Shown here one piece after another: positions 27,574 through 35,394 of a DNA stretch of 64,000 nt. The notes beneath the pieces were generated by a model. It did not search any database, had not been told where the DNA came from, and saw nothing but the letters and a program-made list of their open reading frames with translations. Source of the stretch: Flavobacteriaceae bacterium (GTDB lineage Bacteria; Bacteroidota; Bacteroidia; Flavobacteriales; Flavobacteriaceae). The stretch's first letter is position 1, and each line of letters begins with the position of its first letter. The stretch is from contig JALRBW010000006.1 of assembly GCA_023257625.1 (NCBI GenBank), forward strand, positions 1 to 64,000, written 5' to 3'. Both the position numbers and the translations under genes were made by a program.

Positions 27574-28463
27574 TTGGTTAATTCTTGAAAAAGTGTTTCT
27601 AGCCCTTTATTTTTAATTTGTAGGTTTAGAATTTTTAATCCATTATCGTAAGCAAAATCAAATATAGCAGGGCGTATGTCTTGGGTGCCCTTGATGTATA
27701 ATTCATAATCAAATTCATGGATATTAATTACTTTTTTGACATGTGAAATTCGACATAAAGCCTCTGTCTCTACGCGGTAATCAAAGCTCACCTCAATAAT
27801 ATTTTCTTCATTTTTTTGCAGTTCATTTATCGGTTTGTCTAAAACAATTTTACCATAATTAATAATCACGATTCGATCACAAAGGGCTTCAACTTCTTGT
27901 AAGATATGAGTGGATAATAATACCGTTTTTTCTTTGGCCAAGTGACGAATAAGTTTGCGAATTTCTATAAGCTGGTTAGGGTCTAACCCTGTAGTGGGTT
28001 CATCTAAAATGATAACTTTAGGATTATGGAGTATAGCTGCAGCTATACCAAGCCTTTGCTTATATCCTTTAGAAAGTATTTTAATAGTATCTGTTTGACG
28101 TTCTGATAATCCAGTTTGCGTTAATACTTCAGCTACAGGAGGTGACTTCATTTGATATAGTTCTGCCACAAAATGCAAATATTCAATTACTCGCATATCG
28201 TTATACAGTGGATTTTGTTCACTTAAATAGCCAATTTCCTTTTGGATTTGATGAAGTTCCTTTTTTAAATCCTTTTCAAAAAAAGAAACCTTTCCTTCCC
28301 ATTGTGTATAATATCCAGTTAGAATTTTCATCAAGGTAGATTTTCCTGCTCCATTAGGTCCTAAAAGTCCAACCACCTCACCCTTTTTTAAAGAAAGGGA
28401 AACATTGTTTAAGGCTTGAACCTTACCATAGCGTTTACTTACATTTTCAATGACTATTCCCAT
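27561..28463 (-). CDS. gldA: ABC transporter ATP-binding protein, GldA-like
   Basis: GldA is the ATPase of the GldA-GldF-GldG ABC transporter needed for gliding motility in many Flavobacteriia. The 300-residue protein has Walker A GPNGAGKST (residues 34-42), Q-loop region YLSEQNPLYNDM, signature LSKGYKQRLGIAAA, and Walker B VIILDEPTTGLDPNQL. The H-loop is LSTHILQEVEALC, followed by a C-terminal domain of about 90 residues. The EQNPLY and DPNQLIEIR wording is characteristic of GldA as I know it. The gldF and gldG genes are not adjacent. It overlaps the upstream EamA gene by 17 bases. Another ABC-2 export ATPase is the alternative. Confidence 0.78.
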   Translation of the reverse strand: MGIVIENVSKRYGKVQALNNVSLSLKKGEVVGLLGPNGAGKSTLMKILTGYYTQWEGKVSFFEKDLKKELHQIQKEIGYLSEQNPLYNDMRVIEYLHFVAELYQMKSPPVAEVLTQTGLSERQTDTIKILSKGYKQRLGIAAAILHNPKVIILDEPTTGLDPNQLIEIRKLIRHLAKEKTVLLSTHILQEVEALCDRIVIINYGKIVLDKPINELQKNEENIIEVSFDYRVETEALCRISHVKKVINIHEFDYELYIKGTQDIRPAIFDFAYDNGLKILNLQIKNKGLETLFQELTNQNT

Positions 28464-29364
28464 TCTTTTTTTGCTTTAAAGATAAGGTATTCATAAGTTT
28501 TGAATTTCTTTGAATTCTCTTGCTTTCTAATACTACGGTAAGAATAATTAATGCGCCCCCAAAAACACTTTTTATGGTGGGAATTTCTCCTAAAAAGAGC
28601 ATACCTAGTACAACACCAAAAAGGGGTTGAACGCTACTCATAATGCTAACAGTACTGATGCTAAAATGAGGAAAGCTACTTAAAAATAGGGTGTGTCCAA
28701 TTGCTGTAGTAGCAATGCCCAAAAGAAAAAGATAGGGTAAATTAGAACTTATATTTTCATCTGGGAATAGCCATAAAACGGGAAATAAAAACACGATTAT
28801 TATAACCATTTGATATAGCATTTGCATGGATCCGTGAGCCATATCAGAATGGGCTTTTAATAGAAGATTACGAAGAGCATAGGTTACCGAAGAAAATATT
28901 CCCATTAAAAGACCTTGAGTGGCTTTATTGCCCATGTCAAAAACAGGAACTAAAAAGTAAATCCCAAGAAGAATCATCAATCCAAATAAAAGGTGAATCC
29001 GTTGAAGTTTTACAGGAAGAAATAAGGGTTCTAAAAAAACAGTTAGTATAGGGTAGGTAAAAAGCGAGAGCATTCCAATGGTAATTGAACTCCACTGTAA
29101 AGCATAAAAATAGGTAACCCAATGCAGCCCCATAAATAAACCGCTTACTAAGAGAGCAACCCCATGCTTATTCCATGAAAGTTTAAAACTATATTTTTTA
29201 ATACTACAGTAAATGGTCAAAACCCCAAGAGCTATAAGAGATCTGTACCAAATACTTAGTGGGGGACTTAGGGAGATGTAACGCCCCAAAGGACCAGAGG
29301 TACTCACAAATAACATACCTAAATTGAGCAATAGAATATAATAAAATTGTGAGCGTTCCTTCAA
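28447..29364 (-). CDS. EamA/DMT-family permease
   Basis: The 305-residue protein has about ten hydrophobic segments arranged as two repeats of five, the EamA design of drug/metabolite exporters. Characteristic pieces are PLSIWYRSLIALGVL in the first repeat and GLLMGIFSSVTYALRNLLLK opening the second, with SSVQPLFGVVLGMLFLGE near the end. Substrates of such proteins are usually metabolites or amino acids and cannot be assigned here. The last 17 bases overlap the gldA start, which implies a common transcript, although a functional link is not obvious. Confidence 0.88.
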   Translation of the reverse strand: MKERSQFYYILLLNLGMLFVSTSGPLGRYISLSPPLSIWYRSLIALGVLTIYCSIKKYSFKLSWNKHGVALLVSGLFMGLHWVTYFYALQWSSITIGMLSLFTYPILTVFLEPLFLPVKLQRIHLLFGLMILLGIYFLVPVFDMGNKATQGLLMGIFSSVTYALRNLLLKAHSDMAHGSMQMLYQMVIIIVFLFPVLWLFPDENISSNLPYLFLLGIATTAIGHTLFLSSFPHFSISTVSIMSSVQPLFGVVLGMLFLGEIPTIKSVFGGALIILTVVLESKRIQRNSKLMNTLSLKQKKNGNSH

Positions 29365-29373
29365 AGGGATTTT

Positions 29374-30522
29374 TTAAAGTATTAAATGACTAAAAAGTAA
29401 AATAGTGAGCATCCCCCAAAGTGTTCCAGTAGCCATGCTAAGAACGGCCAAAATAATTGCGTGAGGCATCCATTTTTTTTCATAGGCAGCAGTAACAGCT
29501 GGAGCCGTAGCAATACCGCCAACATTTGCCATACTGGCAATGGGAACCCAGGCCGAATTTACCCCTAGCGCCTTTGCCACAAAAAGCATAAAGATAAAAT
29601 GACTAATAAGCCATATTATTAAAAATCCTAAAAAAGCAAAATCAAATTGGATCAATTTAATTTTTAATTTTAATCCTAAAACGGCCATAACAATTAGGAT
29701 TAACAAGCTTCCTAACTTAAGAACAAAAGAAAAATTCCATTGCTTGAGTGCATTACTGTAAAATAGTCCTATACCTGACAAAACTAAAATTTGAATTATT
29801 AATTCAGAAATAAAGAAGGAGACACAAGCAACACTTGCTATTAAAAGTAAAAAGACTAATAATGGATTCATTTTCTGTTCTGATTCAGGAGGTATTACTT
29901 CTGGGGGAGAAAAGGCATTTATACCCATAACACGGTTTATGAAATTACTTTTTTTAATGCCTTGAAACATTAATAAAGTCCACAAATTCACCAAAATATT
30001 ATCTACAACCAATAAGGTTAAAAAAACACCTTCAGGACAAGCCACCAACTCCTTTAATACGAGCTGGCTTGTACTTCCGCCAATCCAACTGCCTACAATT
30101 GGGGGAATCCCTTTCCAAAATTCTGCTTCAATCAGAGTATTTTGAACAAAAAAAGAATCTTGCAAAAAGAAAATCAAGACAATTGGGAATAAGGCAATCC
30201 AAAAGGAACCTGAGAGGAATACAAGAATCGGTTTCCATCCAATAGCTCGTAATTGACCTAAAGACATACTACTCATTACTGCAACAATAGCAAAGGGAAT
30301 AAATACGTTTCTACTTATCGTATGTATAGCATCAGTAGAGTAATCTTTTTGTATAATTCCTGAAGCTATAGCTGGTAAAAGATATGCTAATAAAATGGCG
30401 GGAATCCAGTTCAAAAACCGATTGATTAGCCTATGTTGTGAATGCTCAATAAGCCTTATTAATAAAACAGAAAGAAGTACAATTAATCCAGGTACCAGCA
30501 CTACCAATTTTTTAAAATTCAA
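29374..30522 (-). CDS. DUF819 family integral membrane protein
   Basis: The product (382 residues) is hydrophobic throughout, with about eleven membrane segments, and contains the family segments IPPIVGSWIGGSTSQLVLKE and VVDNILVNLWTLLMF. The C-terminal SMANVGGIATAPAVTAAYEKKW contains the Gly-rich loop with an NxGG motif. DUF819 proteins resemble ion/organic-acid transporters but have no settled substrate. The first codon is TTG at 30522; a TATATTTA box at 30525-30532 directly upstream leaves room for a start a few codons further in (TTG 30507 or GTG 30501). It precedes the EamA gene by 9 bases. Confidence 0.82.
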   Translation of the reverse strand: MNFKKLVVLVPGLIVLLSVLLIRLIEHSQHRLINRFLNWIPAILLAYLLPAIASGIIQKDYSTDAIHTISRNVFIPFAIVAVMSSMSLGQLRAIGWKPILVFLSGSFWIALFPIVLIFFLQDSFFVQNTLIEAEFWKGIPPIVGSWIGGSTSQLVLKELVACPEGVFLTLLVVDNILVNLWTLLMFQGIKKSNFINRVMGINAFSPPEVIPPESEQKMNPLLVFLLLIASVACVSFFISELIIQILVLSGIGLFYSNALKQWNFSFVLKLGSLLILIVMAVLGLKLKIKLIQFDFAFLGFLIIWLISHFIFMLFVAKALGVNSAWVPIASMANVGGIATAPAVTAAYEKKWMPHAIILAVLSMATGTLWGMLTILLFSHLIL

Positions 30523-30570
30523 ACTAAATATAGTTTTAATTTATGAGTAATTTGATCTTTTAAAATATCC

Positions 30571-30598
30571 CCTTGTTTCTATTCAAAACAAGGAATAG
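30571..30598. repeat. interleaved inverted repeats upstream of the DUF819 and pheA promoters
   Basis: CCTTGTTT (30571-30578) pairs with AAACAAGG (30586-30593), and CTATTC in its loop (30579-30584) pairs with GAATAG (30593-30598). As RNA this is a pseudoknot topology; as DNA it is a compact double dyad. It lies in the divergent gap, upstream of both promoters rather than inside the pheA leader, so a protein-binding site is the more likely reading. Confidence 0.4.
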
Positions 30599-30641
30599 TT
30601 TGAACTATATAATGGGATTAATTAAAAAAAGTTCTTAAAAA

Positions 30642-30672
30642 TTTGTTTTTGAAAAAAGCTATACTACTTTTG
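30642..30672 (+). promoter_or_regulatory. aromatic operon promoter (TTTG-N19-TACTTTTG)
   Basis: TTTG (30642-30645), a 19-base spacer and TACTTTTG (30665-30672) match the Bacteroidota promoter exactly. The transcript would start only about 10 bases before the leader peptide ATG at 30689, as expected for a ribosome-controlled attenuator. Confidence 0.7.
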
Positions 30673-30688
30673 TTTGGATTTTAGAAAT

Positions 30689-30757
30689 ATGAATACAACC
30701 TTCTTTTATTACACTAACTTTTATTACTTCTATACAGAAGCAGGAAGGACTTTGTAG
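30689..30757 (+). CDS. Phe/Tyr leader peptide of the pheA operon
   Basis: This 22-codon frame (ATG 30689, TAG 30755-30757) reads MNTTFFYYTNFYYFYTEAGR then TL. Nine of the eleven codons at 30701-30733 are Phe or Tyr (four Phe, five Tyr). Such density next to a terminator and directly before prephenate dehydratase is the hallmark of an attenuation leader, like the E. coli pheA leader. When charged tRNA-Phe or tRNA-Tyr is scarce, ribosomes should stall in this run. The stop codon overlaps the 5' arm of the antiterminator, so an unstalled ribosome would mask it. Confidence 0.85.
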   Translation: MNTTFFYYTNFYYFYTEAGRTL

Positions 30758-30789
30758 TATTAGAATTATATAGATATACAAAAAGTCCT
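30746..30789 (+). promoter_or_regulatory. antiterminator hairpin of the pheA attenuator
   Basis: AGGACTTTGTA (30746-30756) pairs with TACAAAAAGTCCT (30777-30789) as 11 bp with a two-A bulge. The 3' arm is most of the terminator's 5' arm, so the two structures exclude each other. CCTTC (30699-30703), at the first Phe codon, can pair with GAAGG (30744-30748) and would block the antiterminator unless covered by a stalled ribosome. Pairings are exact in the sequence; the mechanism is inferred by analogy with trp/phe attenuators. Confidence 0.75.
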
Positions 30790-30810
30790 GATTTTCGGGA
30801 CTTTTTTTTT
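30780..30810 (+). terminator. attenuator terminator before pheA
   Basis: AAAAAGTCCTGA (30780-30791) and TCGGGACTTTTT (30795-30806) form a 12-bp stem with one G-U pair and a 3-base loop, ending in nine consecutive T. It lies entirely between the leader peptide and the pheA ATG at 30819, so it can only serve as an attenuator of the operon. Confidence 0.9.
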
Positions 30811-30818
30811 GAATTAAA

Positions 30819-31652
30819 ATGGAAACAAAAATTAAAGTAGCCATACAAGGGATTAAAGGTTCTTTTCACCATGTAGTTACTCTTCGATTGTTTGGAGATG
30901 AGGTTGAAATTTATCCATGTGAAACTTTTGATGAAACCGTAAAGGCGGTAGTAGATGAAAAGGTTCCCTTTGCAGTAATGGCATTAGAAAATTCAATTGC
31001 AGGCTCTATTATTCCTAATTATGCACTAATTGATCAAAATAACCTTCGAATTGTTGGTGAATATGGTCTAAGCATACACCATAACTTAATGGCCATACCA
31101 GGGCAGCATATTGAAAATCTTACTGAGGTACGTTCACATCCAATGGCACTCTTGCAATGCAAATCCTTTTTTAAACAATATCCCCATATTCGATTAGTAG
31201 AAGCCGAAGACACAGCTGATGAAGCTAGAATAATTTCAGAAGAAAATTGCCTTGGAAGGGGAGCTATAGCCAGTCAAGAAGCAGCAGATCTTTTTGGATT
31301 ATCAATATTGGCATCTTCTATTCAAACCATAAAAAATAACGTGACCCGTTTTGTTGTAGTACAAAATGAAAAAGCAGTGAAGCCTTCAAAACAGATAAAT
31401 AAAGCTGCTTTAAAATTTATTTTAGATCACAAGCGAGGTAGTTTAGCTGCAGTGCTAAATGTAATGAGTGATTGTCAATTGAATTTAACTAAAATTCAGT
31501 CATTACCCGTAATCGAAACTCCAGGGAAATATTCTTTTTTTGTGGATGTTACTTTTGATGAATTTGAATATTATAAAAAAGCACGTAAACTGATTGAAAT
31601 TATGGCTACACAGTTTAAAATTTTAGGAGAATATAATCAACATCTAAGATGA
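30819..31652 (+). CDS. pheA: prephenate dehydratase
   Basis: PheA converts prephenate to phenylpyruvate, the last dedicated step before transamination to phenylalanine. The 277-residue protein shows KVAIQGIKGSFHHVVTLRLF, FAVMALENSIAGSIIPNY and EVRSHPMALLQCKSFF, with GAIASQEAADLFGL and the catalytic NNVTRFVV. A C-terminal ACT domain follows, with KRGSLAAVLNVMSDCQLNLTKIQSLP (two adjoining motifs), so feedback by phenylalanine is likely. No chorismate mutase domain is attached; that activity is supplied by the fusion at 33673. It begins 9 bases after the attenuator and overlaps the next gene by 4 bases. Confidence 0.96.
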   Translation: METKIKVAIQGIKGSFHHVVTLRLFGDEVEIYPCETFDETVKAVVDEKVPFAVMALENSIAGSIIPNYALIDQNNLRIVGEYGLSIHHNLMAIPGQHIENLTEVRSHPMALLQCKSFFKQYPHIRLVEAEDTADEARIISEENCLGRGAIASQEAADLFGLSILASSIQTIKNNVTRFVVVQNEKAVKPSKQINKAALKFILDHKRGSLAAVLNVMSDCQLNLTKIQSLPVIETPGKYSFFVDVTFDEFEYYKKARKLIEIMATQFKILGEYNQHLR

Positions 31653-32797
31653 AAATAGCACACCGATTACAAAGTGTTCAAGAATACTATTTTTCACGAA
31701 AGCTGAGAGAAGTGGCTAGTTTGATTCAAGCGGGACACCCGATTATAAACATGGGAATAGGGAGTCCAGATTTACCCCCGCATCCTTCTGTTATTGAGGC
31801 TTTACACAATGCAACATCACATCCCAAAGCCCATATGTATCAGAGTTATCAGGGACTACTAGAGTTACGTCAAGCTATGGCAGATTTCTATCATTCACAT
31901 TATGAGGTTAATCTTGAGCCCCAATCCGAAATTCTACCTTTAATGGGATCTAAAGAAGGGATTATGCATATTTCAATGGCATTTTTAAATCCTGGAGATC
32001 AAGTGCTTGTCCCTAATCCAGGGTATCCAACCTATGCTTCAGTTACTCGATTACTTGAAGCGGAACCTGTTTTTTACGATTTGAAAGAAAGCCAAAATTG
32101 GCAACCCGATTTTACTGCTTTAGACGCCTTAGACACATCTAAAGTTAAATTAATGTGGATCAATTATCCGCACATGCCTACAGGAACTGAAGCACTTTCA
32201 TTAACTTTTGATCGATTAATAGAGTGGGCTAAGCAACGGTCTATTTTACTAGTAAATGACAATCCTTATAGTTTTGTTTTAACTGAAAAACCAAAGAGTT
32301 TATTGTCACGTCCTGGGGCTTTAGAAGTATCATTGGAGTTGAATTCATTGAGCAAATCATCAAATTTAGCAGGTTGGCGAGTGGGCATGTTGTGTGGGAA
32401 AGAAACCTTTTTGCAATCTGTTTTGAAGGTCAAAAGCAATATGGACTCGGGCATGTTTTTCGGAATTCAAAAAGGAGCAATTGCAGCTTTAAAGGCCTCA
32501 ACAGATTGGTATACAAATTTGAACACAATCTACTCTATACGCAGAAAAGCAGTAGAAAAATTGGCAAAGTCACTAGGAGCTACCTATAATCCAAAACAAG
32601 TGGGATTGTTTTTATGGGCTAGGTTACCACAAACTTCTAATGATGCAGAAACCTTCATTGACAAGCTTTTGCATGAAAAACATCTTTTTATTACACCAGG
32701 TACTATTTTTGGAAGTCAAGGTGAAGGATACATTCGTTTTTCTTTATGTGTGCCAGAAGAAACAATTTTGGAGGCAATTAAAAGAATTGAATCATGA
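31649..32797 (+). CDS. class I/II aminotransferase, probably aromatic amino acid/prephenate
   Basis: Fold-type I aminotransferase of 382 residues: NMGIGSPDLPPHPSVIEAL, YQSYQGLLELRQAMADFY, LVPNPGYPTYASV, INYPHMPTGT, and the PLP Lys in LNSLSKSSNLAGWRVGM. The C-terminal YIRFSLCVPEETILEA carries the substrate-carboxylate Arg. Its place between pheA and tyrA, with 4-base overlaps to both, indicates the final transamination to phenylalanine and tyrosine. A use of prephenate to form arogenate cannot be excluded. Confidence 0.88.
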   Translation: MKIAHRLQSVQEYYFSRKLREVASLIQAGHPIINMGIGSPDLPPHPSVIEALHNATSHPKAHMYQSYQGLLELRQAMADFYHSHYEVNLEPQSEILPLMGSKEGIMHISMAFLNPGDQVLVPNPGYPTYASVTRLLEAEPVFYDLKESQNWQPDFTALDALDTSKVKLMWINYPHMPTGTEALSLTFDRLIEWAKQRSILLVNDNPYSFVLTEKPKSLLSRPGALEVSLELNSLSKSSNLAGWRVGMLCGKETFLQSVLKVKSNMDSGMFFGIQKGAIAALKASTDWYTNLNTIYSIRRKAVEKLAKSLGATYNPKQVGLFLWARLPQTSNDAETFIDKLLHEKHLFITPGTIFGSQGEGYIRFSLCVPEETILEAIKRIES

Positions 32798-33666
32798 ATA
32801 TAGGAATAATTGGTTTAGGATTAATTGGCGGATCAATGGCTTTGGCATCAAAAAAATATACTGTTGGGTGTCGTTGTTATGGACGCGATATAAATCCAAC
32901 TCATATAAAGCAAGCAATAGCTTTAGGAATAATTGAGGAAGAATTAACAGATGTTAATTTACCTCACATGGATGTGGTCATACTTGCCGTTCCTGTAGAT
33001 ATTGCTATAGATTTAGCAGTACCACTTCTTGATATCATAAATGATAATGCACTATTGATAGATGTTGGGTCAACTAAAGGTAGTATTTGTGAACGTGTTG
33101 CTTTACATCCAAAACGAAATCAATTTTTGGCTACTCACCCTATAGCAGGTACTGAGTTTTCAGGACCTTCAGCAGCTTATGCGGAGTTGTTTTTGGGGCA
33201 AACACAAATTTTATGCGAAACCTCTTTATCGCGTCCAGATTTAATGGAATGGGCAATACAATGGTTCAGATCTATGTCTATGCGAATTAAAGAAATGGAT
33301 CCAAAAGAACATGATCAACATATAGCCTATGTTTCACACCTTTCGCACGTGTCATCTTTTATGTTAGGAAAAACCGTTATGGAAAAAGAAAAAGACGAAC
33401 ATGCTATTTTTGATATGGCAGGCAGCGGATTTGCCTCTACCGTTCGTCTAGCAAAAAGTTCACCCTCTATGTGGACTCCTATTTTTAAACAAAACCGAGA
33501 AAATTTATTGGAAGTACTTACGGAATATATTGAAAACCTGAGTGCTTTTAAAAATGACTTAGAACAACATGACTATAATAAGTTATACCAAACCATGCTA
33601 GAAACTAATGCTATAAGGGCCATTCTAGCAGGTATTAATCAAAATAATACAAAAAATAATAATTAA
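32794..33666 (+). CDS. tyrA: prephenate dehydrogenase
   Basis: TyrA oxidatively decarboxylates prephenate to 4-hydroxyphenylpyruvate. The Rossmann motif GIIGLGLIGGSMALA is at residues 3-17, followed by LLIDVGSTKGSI, the catalytic-His segment FLATHPIAGTEFSGPSAA, and MDPKEHDQHIAYVSHLSHV in the helical dimerisation domain. At 290 residues there is no ACT or chorismate mutase domain. It is translationally coupled to the aminotransferase by a 4-base overlap. Confidence 0.95.
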   Translation: MNIGIIGLGLIGGSMALASKKYTVGCRCYGRDINPTHIKQAIALGIIEEELTDVNLPHMDVVILAVPVDIAIDLAVPLLDIINDNALLIDVGSTKGSICERVALHPKRNQFLATHPIAGTEFSGPSAAYAELFLGQTQILCETSLSRPDLMEWAIQWFRSMSMRIKEMDPKEHDQHIAYVSHLSHVSSFMLGKTVMEKEKDEHAIFDMAGSGFASTVRLAKSSPSMWTPIFKQNRENLLEVLTEYIENLSAFKNDLEQHDYNKLYQTMLETNAIRAILAGINQNNTKNNN

Positions 33667-33672
33667 GAACTT

Positions 33673-34755
33673 ATGGAAAATAAAAAAGAAATGCGCCAAT
33701 GGCTTGACAATTTTGGATTAGATCATCCTTTAGTAATTGCTGGACCCTGTAGCGCAGAAACAGAAGATCAAGTGTTAAAAATTGCACATGAATTAAAAGA
33801 TACAGACGTCACTGTATATCGAGCGGGTATTTGGAAACCAAGAACCCGTCCAGGCATGTTTGAAGGGGTTGGAGCAATAGGTTTAGGATGGCTTAAAAAA
33901 GTAAAAGAACAAACAGGTTTACTGACAGCAACAGAAGTAGCAAATAAAGACCATGTTCAATTAGCTTTAGAAAATGATGTGGATATATTATGGATTGGAG
34001 CTCGTTCTACAGTAAGTCCTTTCATTATGCAAGAAATTGCCGATGCATTAGAAGGAACAGATAAAATAGTTTTGGTAAAAAACCCAGTAAATCCAGATTT
34101 GGCTTTATGGCTTGGTGGGGTTGAACGTTTATATACAGCAAATATTAAAAAACTAGGTCTAATTCATAGAGGATTTTCAACTTATGAAAAATCAAAATAT
34201 CGAAACATACCCGAATGGCAGATAGCTATTGAAGTAAAAAATAAATTTCCAGATCTCCCTATGATCTGTGACCCTTCTCATATTGGAGGAAAGCGAGATT
34301 TAATTTTTGACATCTCTCAATCTGCATTAGATTTAAATTTTGATGGATTAATGATTGAAACCCATTGGGATCCTGATAATGCATGGAGTGATGCAGCTCA
34401 GCAAGTAACACCTAAACGTTTAATTGAAATTATGCGTGATTTAAAAGTACGTAAAATTACCACTGAAGAGCAGGCTTATCAAAATGAGTTAAGTGTGCTT
34501 CGATCTCAAATTGATGTCGCAGACCAAAATCTTTTGGATGTTTTAGGGAAAAGAATGAAAGTAGCCGAACAAATTGGCGCTCTTAAAAGAGCAAACAATG
34601 TAGCGGTTCTTCAAAATAAACGTTGGAACGAAATTTTAGGGAGTATGATTTTGGAAGGTCAAGACAGAGGACTTTCTGAAGAATTTATTTTACGAGTTTT
34701 CAAAGCTATTCACCAAGAGTCAATCAACAAACAAGAGAAAATTTTAAAAGCGTAA
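33673..34755 (+). CDS. bifunctional DAHP synthase / chorismate mutase
   Basis: The first about 260 residues are a type I-beta DAHP synthase, condensing PEP and erythrose-4-phosphate: VIAGPCSAETEDQVLKIA, YRAGIWKPRTRPGMFEGVG, VLVKNPVNPDLALWLGG, and MICDPSHIGGKRD. Residues about 270-360 form an AroQ chorismate mutase: LRSQIDVADQNLLDVLGKRM, VAEQIGALKRANNVAVLQ and ILRVFKAIHQESI. This domain order, with a C-terminal mutase, is known in Bacteroidota; the mutase can sense chorismate or prephenate and inhibit the synthase. It therefore provides both entry to the shikimate pathway and the chorismate-to-prephenate step used by pheA and tyrA in the same operon. Confidence 0.94.
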   Translation: MENKKEMRQWLDNFGLDHPLVIAGPCSAETEDQVLKIAHELKDTDVTVYRAGIWKPRTRPGMFEGVGAIGLGWLKKVKEQTGLLTATEVANKDHVQLALENDVDILWIGARSTVSPFIMQEIADALEGTDKIVLVKNPVNPDLALWLGGVERLYTANIKKLGLIHRGFSTYEKSKYRNIPEWQIAIEVKNKFPDLPMICDPSHIGGKRDLIFDISQSALDLNFDGLMIETHWDPDNAWSDAAQQVTPKRLIEIMRDLKVRKITTEEQAYQNELSVLRSQIDVADQNLLDVLGKRMKVAEQIGALKRANNVAVLQNKRWNEILGSMILEGQDRGLSEEFILRVFKAIHQESINKQEKILKA

Positions 34756-34775
34756 TTTTAAATCTTAGTCAAAAG

Positions 34776-35357
34776 ATGGATGGACTTCACCTGATGCGAG
34801 AGGCTAGGAGCATATTACAGCCCTTTTGGTTGATTTCTATAGGTGTGTGTTTGGTTTATGCTATTGTTTTGGGTGGTCCACCAGAACTAAACAGTTATGG
34901 TGAGGTGTTAAGTCTACTTTTAGCTGGTCCTCTTAACCTAGGTTTATCAATATATTTTTTGAAAATTGTAAATTCTGAGCCACTAGGCATAGAAAACATC
35001 GTGAATGGTTTTCGACCATTGCTTCAGGTGCTTTTGCTTTATTTTGTTTCTACAATTCTGATTGTTTTAGGACTCATACTATTTATAATACCAGGAATTA
35101 TTCTTTCAATGGGTTTTTCTATGTCCTATTTCATTATGGCAGAACATCAAGATATTACTTTTGCAGAGGCGCTTCAACAAAGTTGGGATTTAACCCAAAA
35201 TCATAAAATGGAATTATTCCTCTTAAACCTTAGATTTATTCCCTGGTATATTTTAGGTATATTGTGTTTATTAGTGGGAGTTTTTATTGTAATGCCATGG
35301 CATCAATCCACATTAGCTTTGTTTTATAAAAAATTAAAAGTAAATGAGAATTTGTAA
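34776..35357 (+). CDS. DUF975 family membrane protein
   Basis: A 193-residue integral membrane protein with four to five hydrophobic segments. It contains LMREARSILQPFWLISIG at the start, LLAGPLNLGLSIYFLKI, and the family segment LFIIPGIILSMGFSMSYFIMAE (two adjoining parts), followed by ALQQSWDLTQNHKMELFLL. DUF975 has no known function. It follows the DAHP synthase gene by 20 bases and ends at the operon terminator, so it is probably co-transcribed with aromatic biosynthesis. A transport role is speculative. Confidence 0.82.
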   Translation: MDGLHLMREARSILQPFWLISIGVCLVYAIVLGGPPELNSYGEVLSLLLAGPLNLGLSIYFLKIVNSEPLGIENIVNGFRPLLQVLLLYFVSTILIVLGLILFIIPGIILSMGFSMSYFIMAEHQDITFAEALQQSWDLTQNHKMELFLLNLRFIPWYILGILCLLVGVFIVMPWHQSTLALFYKKLKVNENL

Positions 35358-35387
35358 AAAAAAATCCGCTCAAAGGCGGATTTTTTT
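35358..35387 (+). terminator. terminator of the aromatic operon
   Basis: AAAAAAATCCGC (35358-35369) and GCGGATTTTTTT (35376-35387) pair perfectly around a 6-base loop, with flanking A- and T-runs. It sits between the DUF975 stop and the convergent aspartate aminotransferase stop and can serve both strands. Confidence 0.9.
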
Positions 35388-35394
35388 GAATATT

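Noticed and set aside
30659-30844. 61-residue open frame on the minus strand across the pheA leader
   Set aside because: It is antisense to the leader peptide and terminator, has no family resemblance, and the plus-strand structure explains the sequence.
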